Assembly: GCA_050331715.1 (NCBI GenBank)
Contig: JBHJGO010000133.1
Location: 1 to 59,915 of the forward strand
Direction: 5' to 3'
DNA: 59,915 bases
DNA from: JBHJGO01 sp050331715
Lineage (GTDB): Bacteria > Cyanobacteriota > Cyanobacteriia > Cyanobacteriales > Microcoleaceae
The position numbers were made by a program, and so were the translations under genes. Below are positions 18,766-28,339 of the stretch, in pieces; within the stretch, counting starts at the first letter, position 1, and each line of letters begins with the position of its first letter. The notes beneath the pieces were generated by a model. The model searched no databases and was not told the origin of the DNA. It worked only from the letters and a program-made list of their open reading frames with translations.

Positions 18766-19398
18766 TTATCGTAACAACCAAACGCTTTCTTTTGCTTCAT
18801 ATTTTCCTTTTAAGCCGCCCAGTACGCCTGTATTAGAAACGAGGGTCAGATCATAATTATTGCTGTAGTGTTGATTAATTTCTTGATGGCTAATTGAAAA
18901 TGGAGGGCCTGCCATCAGATTCTGATCGTACTCATAGGTGACTAACAATTGTGGCGCTCTATTTGTAATCTCCGCCAAGTGTGCTGTGTATCGATTGCGT
19001 ATTTCTTTAGGCAAAGCGACCAGAGCTGCTCTATCGTAGACTGCATTGACCGGGCTAAGTATTTCACCCGAAATATCAAAGATATCGCCAACAAAGATAT
19101 TAATATTGTCTGCGCTATATTGTTTGACTTTACCTAACTCTGATACGCTTGGTTCTACTCCAAGTTCGGCAAATAACTGGTCAATGGCCATTTCTATCAA
19201 CTCAACTCCAGCAACATGATAGCCATTAGCAAGCAGCCAAGCAATATCAAGCGTTTTCCCACATAATGGCAAGAATATACGGCTATTTTTCGCCAGATTA
19301 AGCTCTTTAAAATATTTAATCAGTACAGGATTGGCTTCACTCTTGTGAAAGGCGATCTCGTTTTTTTGCCACTTTTGCAGCCAAAAATTTGCGTTCAT
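18766..19398 (-). CDS. tpm: TPMT-family S-adenosylmethionine methyltransferase
   Basis: 210 aa. Thiopurine-methyltransferase family: WLQKWQKNEIAFHKSE at the N-terminus, the SAM motif RIFLPLCGKTLDIAWLLANGYHVAGVEL, VYDRAALVALP and the closing GGLKGKYEAKESVWLL. In bacteria this family methylates thiols, selenium or tellurium compounds. The length is normal. It stands alone between the Uma2 gene and a repeat-rich gap. Confidence 0.85.
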   Translation of the reverse strand: MNANFWLQKWQKNEIAFHKSEANPVLIKYFKELNLAKNSRIFLPLCGKTLDIAWLLANGYHVAGVELIEMAIDQLFAELGVEPSVSELGKVKQYSADNINIFVGDIFDISGEILSPVNAVYDRAALVALPKEIRNRYTAHLAEITNRAPQLLVTYEYDQNLMAGPPFSISHQEINQHYSNNYDLTLVSNTGVLGGLKGKYEAKESVWLLR

Positions 19399-19506
19399 AT
19401 AAAATTCTAATCCGTTAGTGTTTTCTGACTATGCTTTCAGATTATATCCAACCAATTTACAAGCAATTATACTAATATAGTAATCCTAAATCAATCATGA
19501 AAATCA

Positions 19507-19588
19507 CTATGGAGGGGTTTGGGGACTTTCTAAGAAGCGGGCAACGCCCCCTTCATCCCTTTTTACAAATCATTTGTGATTGCTATAG
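19507..19588. repeat. MITE-like repeat, copy A
   Basis: An ~82-bp element starting CTATGG and ending CTATAG, with the internal GGTTTGGGGACTT motif and a CAAATCATTTGTGAT arm at its right end. It matches copy B (28249-28334) over most of its length and shares the left arm with copy C. It carries no ORF. Confidence 0.7.
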
Positions 19589-19633
19589 TCAATCTTCAAT
19601 GGCACACAGGCAAAATCTATTGGGATCTCTGTA

Positions 19634-20038
19634 ATGGAAGAGGACAATTTTATGGCTCATGATCAACAGGACTTAGTAGAAAGAACTTCAGAAATTGATC
19701 TGTGAAGAGTAGTAGAAGCATCTCAGCAGGATATCCCTATACAATTTTTGATTGTGTCAGTGATTTTGTTTGCTGTTGGTGGATTAAGGGGGGGCAAGGA
19801 GCCCCTCTTGGGGTTAAAATCCCCAACCTCTTTTATCTTTTTCACGGATAATTCAGGTGTGATGTTGGCAGTTTTTTGGATTCAGATAGTTACCCTAGAG
19901 GAATTTCTAGCACATGCTGATAATCCTGAACTAACCCAAGCAATAGAAACCCTTGAAGTGACCTTGTTTGCTAGCAGTCGTGATACAACTCTACTAACCC
20001 ACGGGTCTAGCGCAGACCTGTATCAGGCTATTCGCTGA
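19634..20038 (+). pseudogene. Decayed ORF with internal TGA and repeat insertion
   Basis: ATG 19634 opens a frame that hits TGA at 19703-19705 and then continues in the same frame to 20038. Residues after the stop include a hydrophobic segment (FLIVSVILFAVGG). The DNA at about 19787-19837 is a degenerate reversed MITE copy that inserts Gly/Pro/Leu-rich sequence. The tail (LEEFLAHADNPELTQAIETL onward) looks like genuine protein of unknown family. Probably a remnant. Confidence 0.35.
19787..19837. repeat. Degenerate MITE-like repeat, copy D
   Basis: Reads like the reverse complement of the left half of copy B: a GGGGGCAAGGAGCCCCTCTT block, then GGGG...CCCC and AACCTC. It lies inside the decayed ORF. 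Confidence 0.45.
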
Positions 20039-20303
20039 GTGAGATAATCTGGATTATACCAACGACCTAATCAGAAGAAGAGTACAATTCCACTGCCGCT
20101 TAATCCAATATCATAGAACTCGATGTCGTGAAGACCTTTATTCACGACGCCTCTTCTCTCGAATCAGGCTTCGCCGCTGGCGTAAAGTCTTTCTCCTGAA
20201 ATTTTCAAGCGTTCTCTAATATCTAATGCTGCTGGAATGAATATAATCACAATGTTTCAGGAAGTAATTTACAGTTTCATCTACTTCGCTCAGACAATCG
20301 GTA

Positions 20304-22886
20304 ATGAATACAACTGATCAAAATCTGACAAAAATCACCCCAGTCCCCATTGCTATATTGTTTTGCTCTGGGATTTCCGCCTTGATTTATCAGACCTTGT
20401 GGGTCAAGCAATTGGCCCTGGTGGTTGGGGTTGATGTCTACGCTGTCACAACTGGAGTCAGTGCCTTTTTTGCGGGTCTGGCCATTGGAAGTGTGGTGAT
20501 GGGTCGCTGGGCAGACCGGATGGAACAACCGCTGTACCTGTATGGACTGCTAGAATTGGGCGTGGCAATCACTGGATTGGGGACAACTTATCTTCTATTT
20601 CAGGTTGCGGAACTATTTGTGCGGTTACAAGATAGAGTGGGTATCCTGGCATGGCTCCTACCCTTTTTATTGGTGGGAATTCCAGCGATCCTGATGGGCG
20701 GGACGTTTGTGGTCTTGTTACGGGGAATTCAACCTTTGGCTAGTACCCTGGGAAAGACTGCCGGAACCCTCTACGCGGCCAATACTGCCGGGGCGATTCT
20801 GGGAACCTTAATCACACCATTTTTACTGATTCCGAACCTGGGAATTCAGGGCAGTGGCCGAGTCGCGGCTGCGGTGAATTTGCTATTGGCTGTAACTGCC
20901 TTGGGATGGAGCGAGATCCAATCCCGTGAATCCTCTCAAGAAATGTCTGCGATTCCATCTCGTTCCCCCAATCGAACTCAACGCCCCCCTCATGCTTCTC
21001 TCGCTTTAACTCTCTACACTCTGGCTGGAGGGATCGCTTTGGGTTATGAAGTGATCTGGACACAATCAATCGTTCAGTTTTTGAGTACTCGTGCCTATGC
21101 CTTTGGTGTAGTTCTAGCAACCTATCTTCTGGGTTTAGCCCTGGGCAGTTGGGGATATGCTCGCTGGGCGGATCGGATGCGGCGACCCTGGCGGATGTTT
21201 GGAATTCTAATCGCGGCTGCCGGGATGAGTGGGTTTGCGATCATGGCCAGTATTGATATCTGGCTCCCTCGCATTCAGTACTATCTGATCCGGTTTGCCC
21301 TGAAAACTTTCCACAGTCAGATGATTGCCAGGTTGGTTTCCTTTGAGTTTGCGGCGGGAATATTTGTGCTGTTGCCAACTTTATTCCTGGGGGCTGCTTT
21401 TCCTCTAGCAATTCGCCTTGCGGTTGGCACTGAACAGTTGGGTCGAGACGCGGGGCGGGTCGCGGCTTTCAATACGGCTGGAGGAATTGCGGGAACCTGT
21501 CTGACAGGATTTGTTTTGATTCCACATCTAGGGCTGATTCGCAGCTTTGGTGTTTTGGCAACGACAGCAGTTTTGCTAGGAGCGATCGCCGTTGTTCGAG
21601 ATTTGAACCTTCAAGATTTGAGCCTTCAAGATTTGAACTCCCAGAATTCGGAACCTGAACCCCAAACTTCTCAATCCGCCTGGCAGTCTATCGGATTTGC
21701 CAGCCTGCTGGTGATCGGATTTGCCCTTTCCACCAGCCTGGTGTCATCGGATAAACTCGGTCGAATTCTCACGGCACAGCACCATGGCCCTCTCGTGTTC
21801 TACCAGGAAGAGCTGGGGGGAACCGTGGCAGTCCTGGAACAAGCAGCAGCAGAGAATCAGTTTTTCCGTCGGTTGTATATTCAGGGGGTTTCCAACACCG
21901 GGGATGCCATGCCTTCCCTACGATATATGCGATTGCAGGCATTATTGCCGCTGACCATTCATAATGGAGAACCCCGATCAACCCTGGTGATTGGCTTGGG
22001 TTCGGGGATTACCGCTGGATCGCTGTTAACTTCTCCTACTGTGGAAAACGTTACGGTAGCAGAGTTAATGCCGGGTGTAGTGGAAGCCGCCAGGGAATTT
22101 ACGGGCAATTTCAATGTCACTGATGATCCACGGGTAGATATCAAAATTGCAGACGGTCGCCATGAATTGCTCCGGACTCAAGACCCGCTAGATTTGATCA
22201 CTCTAGAACCGCCACCTCCCTCAGCCGCCGGAGTCGTGAATCTCTATTACCAGGAGTTCTATAAACAATGCCGGGGCAAGTTGGCTGCCAACGGGTTACT
22301 CGCCCAGTGGTGGCCGATTGCCACTCAGAACGATGAAGATTCCCGTTCTCTGGTACAGAGTTTTTTAACTGTGTTTCCCTACGCCTCTGTGTGGACGACG
22401 GAATTGCATGAAATGTTACTTGTCGGTTCTATGCAACCGATTGAACTGAATGCCTCAGAAATTACCACCCGTTATCAACAACCGCAGGTGCAAGCGGCTT
22501 TAACAGAAATTGGGATTGATTCGCCAGCGGCTCTCCTGGCAACCTACGTAACTGACCAGGAGGGCTTGAAACATTACGCTGGTAACGCAGCCTCAGTAAC
22601 AGATGATCGACCTCGGATCGAATATGCTGATTGGCCTCGCCCGAATGAGTTGGTCAGAGTCCTGCCCAGGGTGATTGGACTCTACCGGGAACCTGAAATT
22701 GGTACAGAAGACGAAACGTTTTTAACTCAAGTTGCCGCAGAACGTCAGCAACTCTGGACATTTTACCGAGCTGAGTTGGCGGCTTACAGCAATGAACGTA
22801 TGGAGTGGATCAGATTAGCCAGTCAGGTGATGCAAGCTGATCCAGAGAACCCCTATTACCTGTGGCTATTAGAGCAATCAAGTTGA
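20304..22886 (+). CDS. Membrane-anchored spermidine-synthase-like protein (MFS-like/SpeE fusion)
   Basis: 860 aa. About 12-14 hydrophobic segments fill residues ~15-480, in two related halves each with a YQTLW or YEVIWTQSI-type start and a G(R/Y)xADR turn. A soluble aminopropyltransferase-like Rossmann domain follows, with motif I VIGLGSGITAG near 562 and the DLITLEPPPPS segment. Residues ~430-445 repeat DLNLQDLSLQDL. Such fused proteins are common; the substrate is unknown and polyamine synthesis is unproven because the usual active-site Asp context has diverged. Confidence 0.82.
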   Translation: MNTTDQNLTKITPVPIAILFCSGISALIYQTLWVKQLALVVGVDVYAVTTGVSAFFAGLAIGSVVMGRWADRMEQPLYLYGLLELGVAITGLGTTYLLFQVAELFVRLQDRVGILAWLLPFLLVGIPAILMGGTFVVLLRGIQPLASTLGKTAGTLYAANTAGAILGTLITPFLLIPNLGIQGSGRVAAAVNLLLAVTALGWSEIQSRESSQEMSAIPSRSPNRTQRPPHASLALTLYTLAGGIALGYEVIWTQSIVQFLSTRAYAFGVVLATYLLGLALGSWGYARWADRMRRPWRMFGILIAAAGMSGFAIMASIDIWLPRIQYYLIRFALKTFHSQMIARLVSFEFAAGIFVLLPTLFLGAAFPLAIRLAVGTEQLGRDAGRVAAFNTAGGIAGTCLTGFVLIPHLGLIRSFGVLATTAVLLGAIAVVRDLNLQDLSLQDLNSQNSEPEPQTSQSAWQSIGFASLLVIGFALSTSLVSSDKLGRILTAQHHGPLVFYQEELGGTVAVLEQAAAENQFFRRLYIQGVSNTGDAMPSLRYMRLQALLPLTIHNGEPRSTLVIGLGSGITAGSLLTSPTVENVTVAELMPGVVEAAREFTGNFNVTDDPRVDIKIADGRHELLRTQDPLDLITLEPPPPSAAGVVNLYYQEFYKQCRGKLAANGLLAQWWPIATQNDEDSRSLVQSFLTVFPYASVWTTELHEMLLVGSMQPIELNASEITTRYQQPQVQAALTEIGIDSPAALLATYVTDQEGLKHYAGNAASVTDDRPRIEYADWPRPNELVRVLPRVIGLYREPEIGTEDETFLTQVAAERQQLWTFYRAELAAYSNERMEWIRLASQVMQADPENPYYLWLLEQSS

Positions 22887-22913
22887 GGTCTGGGTTCCAA
22901 AAAAACCCAGACC
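22887..22913. terminator. Hairpin between convergent genes
   Basis: GGTCTGGGTT (22887-22896) pairs perfectly with AACCCAGACC (22904-22913), directly after the stop at 22886. There is no strong T-run on either strand. Confidence 0.5.
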
Positions 22914-22974
22914 AATCTGCCTGGGTTTTCCATGAGTTAGAACAACAAATCTGTTCAAGATAGGCTAAACCAAT

Positions 22975-24573
22975 TTAGGTCGCCCCAGAAATGGGCTGTT
23001 GCAGAGACTCAAGTACCTGATCAATGGTGAAGCTAGCGGCCTTCTGACGCGGTGGATATTCCTTAAAGGTTTCCAGGAAATCACCCACATATGCTTGGGC
23101 AGGCGTTAGCAGAAATAGATGGTTGATGTACCAGTCCCAGTAGGTGTTGGAAGTGATCGTTGCCTTCTCGTAGGGGTCAGTTCGTAGGTTGTACAACCAG
23201 GGAATACGAGTCTTAGTGAATTCCTCACCCCAGAGGGCTAGCGTTCCAGGTTCACGCTGCTGAGCAAAGGTAACCTTCCAGTTGTCATAGCGCAGGGCTA
23301 GCAAGTCGCCGTCATCAGAGAAGTAGAAGTAGGATTCACGGGGAGAATGATCTTCCTCACCCTCCAGATAAGGCAGGATGTTGTAGCCATCCAGGTGAAC
23401 CTTGAAGTTCTTCTTGTCTGCGCGATAACCCTTGAGTAGCTTATCACTGACATCAGGCTCTCCAGCCGCAGCCAGGAAAGTTGGCAGCCAATCCAGGTGA
23501 GACACAATGTCATTGGAAACAGAACCCGGCTCAATATGTCCAGGCCAACGCGCAAAGGCCGGAACCCGGAATGCACCCTCCCAGTTGGTATCCTTCTCAC
23601 TGCGGAATGGGGTCATTGCCGCATCGGGCCAGGAGTTCATGTGGGGGCCATTATCGGTGCTGTAAATCACGATACTGTTGTCAGCAATTCCAGCCGCGTC
23701 AATCGCATCTAGTACCTGACCGACATTTTTATCATGGTCGATCATCGTGTCATGATAGGGAGACTGCCAACGACCCGCCTGACCCAAACTCTCTGGCTTG
23801 GTGTGAGTCCGGAAGTGCATGTGAGTGAAGTTTGTCCACAGGAAGAAGGGTTCTTCAGTTTGAGCCTGCTGCTTGATGTACTCCACAGCACGATTGGCAA
23901 TATCATCGTCAATCGTTTCCATGCGCTTCTTGGTCAGTGGGCCAGTATCCTCAATCCGTCCATCAGCATAGCTATGTAGGACACCCCGAGGGCCATACTT
24001 CTTCTTGAAGTCAGGAAAATCCTCGGCAGTCGGATAATCTGGCAATTCAGGCTCTTCCTCAGCGTTCAAGTGGTAGAGATTACCATAGAACTCGTCGAAG
24101 CCGTGATTGGTCGGCAAGAATTCATCCTTGTCGCCCAGGTGGTTTTTACCGAACTGAGCCGTTGCATAACCTTCGGCTTTCAGCAGTTCTGCAATGGTGG
24201 GATCTTCTGCCCGTAGGCCAATATCAGCCCCTGGCAAACCTACTTTACTCAAACCGGTACGGAAAACGCTCTGACCTGTGATGAAAGCAGAACGACCCGC
24301 TGTACAGCTCTGCTCACCGTAGTAATCAGTGAAAGTTACACCTTCTTTAGCCAAGCGGTCAATATTTGGAGTGCGAAAGCCCATCAGTCCCTTGGTGTAG
24401 GCACTAATGTCGCTCTGACCGATGTCATCACCCCAGATCACGATAATATTAGGTTTTTTGGCAGTCGTCTGAGTCTGAGCCAGTGCTACTTGTGCTGGAA
24501 AAACCCCAAACCAACTGAGAGAAATTGCCACAAAAAAGGCAACAACCCTATTGAATAGGAAGTTTGCATTCAT
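22975..24573 (-). CDS. Exported arylsulfatase
   Basis: 532 aa with a signal peptide (residues 1-32, ending near VALAQ). Sulfatase domain: metal-binding D49-D50 in IVIWGDDIGQSD; formylglycine motif C90-T-A-G-R with the downstream TGQ, a C-x-A-x-R type; then STDNGPH and GKNHLGD. It hydrolyses sulfate or related esters in the periplasm or outside. Activation needs oxidation of C90 to formylglycine; no maturase gene is in the window. It lies downstream of the DUF202 genes but behind a hairpin, so it is probably a separate unit. Confidence 0.92.
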   Translation of the reverse strand: MNANFLFNRVVAFFVAISLSWFGVFPAQVALAQTQTTAKKPNIIVIWGDDIGQSDISAYTKGLMGFRTPNIDRLAKEGVTFTDYYGEQSCTAGRSAFITGQSVFRTGLSKVGLPGADIGLRAEDPTIAELLKAEGYATAQFGKNHLGDKDEFLPTNHGFDEFYGNLYHLNAEEEPELPDYPTAEDFPDFKKKYGPRGVLHSYADGRIEDTGPLTKKRMETIDDDIANRAVEYIKQQAQTEEPFFLWTNFTHMHFRTHTKPESLGQAGRWQSPYHDTMIDHDKNVGQVLDAIDAAGIADNSIVIYSTDNGPHMNSWPDAAMTPFRSEKDTNWEGAFRVPAFARWPGHIEPGSVSNDIVSHLDWLPTFLAAAGEPDVSDKLLKGYRADKKNFKVHLDGYNILPYLEGEEDHSPRESYFYFSDDGDLLALRYDNWKVTFAQQREPGTLALWGEEFTKTRIPWLYNLRTDPYEKATITSNTYWDWYINHLFLLTPAQAYVGDFLETFKEYPPRQKAASFTIDQVLESLQQPISGAT

Positions 24574-24700
24574 GCTAATTGCTTGAAGTAATTTTTCGAT
24601 TTGTCATCTGGCATTTATCATGATGATGGTTTGAATCAACTCAAAACAAATGACCAGTAATGACTAACAAACCCGTCACAATACCTTGCTATAAAAAGAG

Positions 24701-24750
24701 ATAGATCCCTTTTCAGGAATGTATCATCTCACATAATGGGATCTATTTTT
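24701..24750. terminator. Bidirectional-type hairpin below the DUF202 genes
   Basis: ATAGATCCC (24701-24709) pairs with GGGATCTAT (24738-24746). T-rich tracts flank both sides: ATTTTT on plus, CTCTTTTTATAG on minus. It lies between the minus-strand DUF202 gene and the sulfatase and likely ends the membrane-gene transcript. The loop is long (28 bases). Confidence 0.55.
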
Positions 24751-24849
24751 AAAAAAGCTTGCCAACTTGATTAAATCGGTATGTATCATTGTAAATCCCT
24801 CACATTTTTTGGAGTGATCTCAACAAATATCAAATCTGACAAGGAATTC

Positions 24850-25257
24850 TTAGTAGGGGCTAACCAGTACCCCAATCGCTGAGAGAATCCCAAATAAAAC
24901 AACTCCAGCAACAATTAATATATTGGAAGGATAGGCGGGTCGGTAAATATAATCATCCTTCTCAATAGCATTTAACTTAACAGGATATTCAATGATCGCA
25001 ATCAGTAGCATTACAACTCCCAGCGCGACAACTATCAAACCAATAGATTGTGCAAAAAACATCCCATCCGTGGGTACGGCATTGGGGAAAGTAACATCGA
25101 CTGCTCGGTAAATTTGATCGAATCCAAACCCAAATCCGATGATCGTCATACAGTTCTGAATCCAGGAAGTCATCGTTCGTTCAGAGGCCGCGCGATTACG
25201 TTCTTTAACCAGTTCATTTGTCACCCCAGTTGGTTTGGGCGTAGGGCTAGAAGTCAT
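24850..25257 (-). CDS. DUF202 (YidH-like) membrane protein 1
   Basis: 135 aa. The DUF202 signature is at the N-terminus (KERNRAASERTMTSWIQN, then GFGFGFDQIYRAV). Three transmembrane helices follow (about 38-55, 68-92, 110-130). YidH-type proteins are of unknown function. Relative to the second copy, WIRT has become WIQN. Confidence 0.85.
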   Translation of the reverse strand: MTSSPTPKPTGVTNELVKERNRAASERTMTSWIQNCMTIIGFGFGFDQIYRAVDVTFPNAVPTDGMFFAQSIGLIVVALGVVMLLIAIIEYPVKLNAIEKDDYIYRPAYPSNILIVAGVVLFGILSAIGVLVSPY

Positions 25258-25311
25258 AGATTCTGATAAGCGTTATGCAAGGTAGTCAGTATTTTTTTAG
25301 GAGGGAAGACT

Positions 25312-25728
25312 CTAGGCAAACAAGCCTTTCAGTATAATCCCAAAAAAGGCTACGATTCCAATTCCAATCAACGCAGTTGCAACGGTCAGTCCCAGGGATC
25401 GACGGGGACGATACAGATATTCCGAACTGCGTTGGATATATCGTAATTCTTGTCGATGCTCCAGCACCGCTGCCACCATTGCCAAGACTCCTAAACCAAT
25501 AAAACATAGACCTAGAATCCGAGACAAACGAATTGGATTCACTGTTTCAGCCGCCGTTTGAAATGACAGAATGGCACTCACCACCTGGTCAATTCCAAAG
25601 CCAAAACCAATCATCGATAGGCACGTCCGAATCCAGGCCATAATTGTTCGTTCTTCAGCCGCACGGTTCCGTTCCTTTGCTAACTCTGCCTGAGGATTAA
25701 TTTTAGGAGGATTAGTTGGGTTAGTCAT
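25312..25728 (-). CDS. DUF202 (YidH-like) membrane protein 2
   Basis: 138 aa, clearly paralogous to the downstream copy (KERNRAAEERTIMAWIRT, then GFGFGIDQVVSAI), with three transmembrane helices. It lies 54 bp upstream of copy 1 on the same strand, so co-transcription is likely. The pair probably arose by tandem duplication. Function unknown. Confidence 0.87.
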   Translation of the reverse strand: MTNPTNPPKINPQAELAKERNRAAEERTIMAWIRTCLSMIGFGFGIDQVVSAILSFQTAAETVNPIRLSRILGLCFIGLGVLAMVAAVLEHRQELRYIQRSSEYLYRPRRSLGLTVATALIGIGIVAFFGIILKGLFA

Positions 25729-25763
25729 GGTTTTGCTGGAGTTACTAGAAGAACTTTATTAAT

Positions 25764-25805
25764 TAATGGGTATTAACTAATGGGTATTGATTAATGGGTA
25801 CTGAT
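25764..25805. repeat. Three tandem 14-bp repeats
   Basis: TAATGGGTATTAAC, TAATGGGTATTGAT and TAATGGGTACTGAT are abutted exactly, the last touching the ClC stop codon. They occupy the gap between the ClC gene and DUF202 copy 2. Confidence 0.85.
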
Positions 25806-27145
25806 TAGTGAGTCTGTTGGGCCGTCTCAGGTTTCAAACCATACTCCGGGTCTGCTTGTTCCTGAAGTTCAGCATCAATATCCCGCAAACGCTGTCCCAT
25901 CGGCCCAGGTTCTCCACCCAGAATAAATCCCTTCAAGAGCAGATGAGCCGTTAAAGTCGCTGTCATAATTGGAATCGCTTCGGTGACTGGCGTACTGGTA
26001 ATTAGCAATACGATCAGGGCTAGCGTCAGTGGAAACGGAACAATCGCACCTGGAACCGCCGCCATCAGACAGCCGACAGAGAGTTCCAGAGGAATCGCCG
26101 GAATAATCTTTGAAAGCACCAGACCAATGGTTCCTCCTGTGAAAAACAATGGGAAAATTGGCCCGCCGATAAATCCAGCTCCTAAAGCGGCTGTCGTAGC
26201 AACAATTTTCAGCAGAGCCGCCGCAATCAAAAATCCAATGCCCAGTTCTGCCTGCTCCTCAATCACCTTGAACAACCCTTCACTTCCCAGTAGCAAAGTG
26301 GTTGGCATTGCCATTGCTAGCAATCCAAGCAACAGACCCATACCTCCACAACGGAGAAAATGCTTGTCACGTAAGGGAGCCATCAAATGGTGGAAGCGCT
26401 TCATCAGGATGGCAAACAAAAGAGCAAAGGGAACAGCTAAAACGCCCAAGCCGATTCCCAGAATTAGATGCCAGACTCGCAGCTCATAGGGGGGCAGATC
26501 CAGAAGTCGCAACGTAGGAGAAAAGCGATTGCCATAAAGCGCATAGAAAATAGCAAACCCCAGCATAGAAGCCACGGCTCCAATGGCTAGAGTTCCATAG
26601 TAAAAACCAGACTGCTTGTGACGTAGTTCAAGCAACATCGCCACAACTGCATAGGGAGCTGTAAACAAGCCACTGAAAGCTCCTGCCACAGCACTCAAAA
26701 AGTTTGTTCGACGAATTTCTTTGGGAAGCCCTTGCTTGTTCGAGAGCCACACTCCAAATCCACCGGCCAAGATTCCAGTTGGGGCTTCAGGGCCGAGAGA
26801 AAATCCACCGATTAAAGAAACAATGGAAGCCAAAACTGCTCCAAAAACACATCGGAGATCCATTGTGCCTTCAGGAATTGCGCCGAACACATCCACCTCT
26901 TCGGTTGGCCGCAGCTTGTAGACCAAACCGACCAGCAATCCAGCAATGGTCATGATAGTAACCGTTCGGAAGGAGCCGGAAAACGGTGCAATCTTTTCTG
27001 CTTCGCTATGCCATAGTAACTGAATCCCTTTCTCTACCGGAATAATGTAGATAAAGGCAAACAAACCCCCAAGAAATCCCATGAAGGTTCCCCAAGCGAA
27101 GCGATACCAGTATGCCTGAGATTTGGCAAATCCTAATGGTTTCAC
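25805..27145 (-). CDS. ClC-family chloride channel or H+/Cl- exchanger
   Basis: 446 aa with about 10-12 hydrophobic segments. ClC selectivity motifs are recognisable in divergent form: GAIPEG (GSGIP position), GFSLGPEAPTG (G-x-E-x-P; its Glu corresponds to the gating glutamate) and GGPIFPLFFTGG (G-x-F-x-P). No CBS domain. The family moves Cl- or other anions, often in exchange for protons. It heads a same-strand run with the DUF202 genes, and the palindrome ACACTCT...AGAGTGT near 27500 lies in its upstream region. Confidence 0.88.
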   Translation of the reverse strand: MKPLGFAKSQAYWYRFAWGTFMGFLGGLFAFIYIIPVEKGIQLLWHSEAEKIAPFSGSFRTVTIMTIAGLLVGLVYKLRPTEEVDVFGAIPEGTMDLRCVFGAVLASIVSLIGGFSLGPEAPTGILAGGFGVWLSNKQGLPKEIRRTNFLSAVAGAFSGLFTAPYAVVAMLLELRHKQSGFYYGTLAIGAVASMLGFAIFYALYGNRFSPTLRLLDLPPYELRVWHLILGIGLGVLAVPFALLFAILMKRFHHLMAPLRDKHFLRCGGMGLLLGLLAMAMPTTLLLGSEGLFKVIEEQAELGIGFLIAAALLKIVATTAALGAGFIGGPIFPLFFTGGTIGLVLSKIIPAIPLELSVGCLMAAVPGAIVPFPLTLALIVLLITSTPVTEAIPIMTATLTAHLLLKGFILGGEPGPMGQRLRDIDAELQEQADPEYGLKPETAQQTH

Positions 27146-27538
27146 AATTAACCTCGAAAATACTGAGTTTTGTCTTGAATCCTCAGCTCAGCCTGAGAGG
27201 GTGTTTGAAGAGAGACTAGAGTGGTAAAGATAAACAAGCACTCAACACAAAGTACAAATTACAAAGTGCAAATCCTAAACCACTTTGGCAAAGTAACTCA
27301 GTAACAAATTTAACTGTACAAATTTAACTGTTCAAACACGCTCTGACAGCATTGCGTCCTAACTAAATTCTGATTGCCTGAGCTAGCAGAAAATAGCTAT
27401 TGGAGTTCATGCTTCTACGTTTCTACTGACGTATATTCTCACAAAATTCATGCTTTGGCAAAAAAAATATACCGAAAATACCTTAATCTTTATTTAACAC
27501 ACTCTAAATATTAAGAGTGTCAATTGCTATATTTCAAG

Positions 27539-27818
27539 TCATCTCAGAGATCCAGAATTTAATTGAAATTTAAAGGTTGTTCGAACAGTTCCAATCACCG
27601 CGTCACCATTATCTCGATCTTGGTTGGGAGCGGTCAGCCAATAGAACGTGCTAAACCAACCGCTAAGGGAAAATCGGGAACTCAGTTGCTAATTGAACTG
27701 GATGGCATAGCCGTTCGCAAGAACCGGAAATGACTGAAACCCCAAGCCAGCTAAGGTTCCTAAATCCAGTGGTTTAAAGTCTTGACCCGCCAAGCCCCTA
27801 AAGACATTTGCTAAAGGA
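27539..27818 (-). pseudogene. Outer-membrane porin C-terminal fragment
   Basis: Between the ClC gene and the DUF1622 gene a minus-strand frame reads FKPLDLGTLAGLGFQ, then AIQFN, one TAG, QLSSRFSLSGWFSTFYW and ends DNGDAVIGTVRTTFKFQL before TGA at 27539. Alternating beta-strand character and the closing RTTFKF are typical of cyanobacterial OprB/iron-uptake porins. There is no start or N-terminal SLH domain, so it is a 3' remnant with an internal stop. The remainder of 27146-27538 is non-coding and holds direct repeats (ACAAATTTAACTGT). Confidence 0.5.
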
Positions 27819-27825
27819 CAGAAAA

Positions 27826-28215
27826 TCAAAGTGTTTTATTGTCAAGCTTTCGAGTTGCTTCCCTGAGTTCAAACTCCTTTTCTAGCTCTTGATTTAAGAA
27901 ATAGTTGAGGAAAGTTCGGATAACAGCGACTGCTCCTAATTTAATTAAGGCTTCCTGGGTAGGTGCAACGGTTGTTGCTAAAATATCGGCTCCCAGTTGA
28001 AATTCCAGAGCCAGCGCTAGCCACAGGCCAAATTGAATCCGTAATTGAATAAAGGAAAATTCGTTATTCCTGGATTTTCCAAGCTGAAAAGCTAGTTGAA
28101 TTGTTTTGACCAAACCCGCAAGGACGCAGAAAACTGAGATTGCCTCCAGGCAAAGTTTCCCTAGAGTAACAACCTCAATCAAGCCTGCTTCAAACGTTTC
28201 AAAGAACCATTCCAT
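27826..28215 (-). CDS. DUF1622 membrane protein
   Basis: 129 aa with three hydrophobic segments (about 20-42, 60-78, 95-112). It matches the DUF1622 pattern: an N-terminal helix, RIQFGLWLALALEFQLGADILATTVAPT, then AVIRTFLNYFLNQELEKE. Function unknown; common near other small membrane proteins. Same strand as the neighbouring ClC and BASS genes. Confidence 0.85.
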   Translation of the reverse strand: MEWFFETFEAGLIEVVTLGKLCLEAISVFCVLAGLVKTIQLAFQLGKSRNNEFSFIQLRIQFGLWLALALEFQLGADILATTVAPTQEALIKLGAVAVIRTFLNYFLNQELEKEFELREATRKLDNKTL

Positions 28216-28248
28216 GGTGTAGCAATCCTGAATTAATCCTGAAAAATA

Positions 28249-28334
28249 CTATAGAGAGGTTTGGGGACTTGTCCCCAAGAAGGGGGCATTGCCCCGTTTA
28301 TCCCCTTTTCACAAATCATTTGTGATCGCCATAG
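28249..28334. repeat. MITE-like repeat, copy B
   Basis: 86 bp from CTATAG to CCATAG. It contains an internal hairpin GGGGACTTGTCCCC, a second GGGGGCATTGCCCC, and the CAAATCATTTGTGAT right arm shared with copy A. It sits between the DUF1622 and BASS-fusion genes. Confidence 0.75.
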
Positions 28335-28339
28335 GTGAT

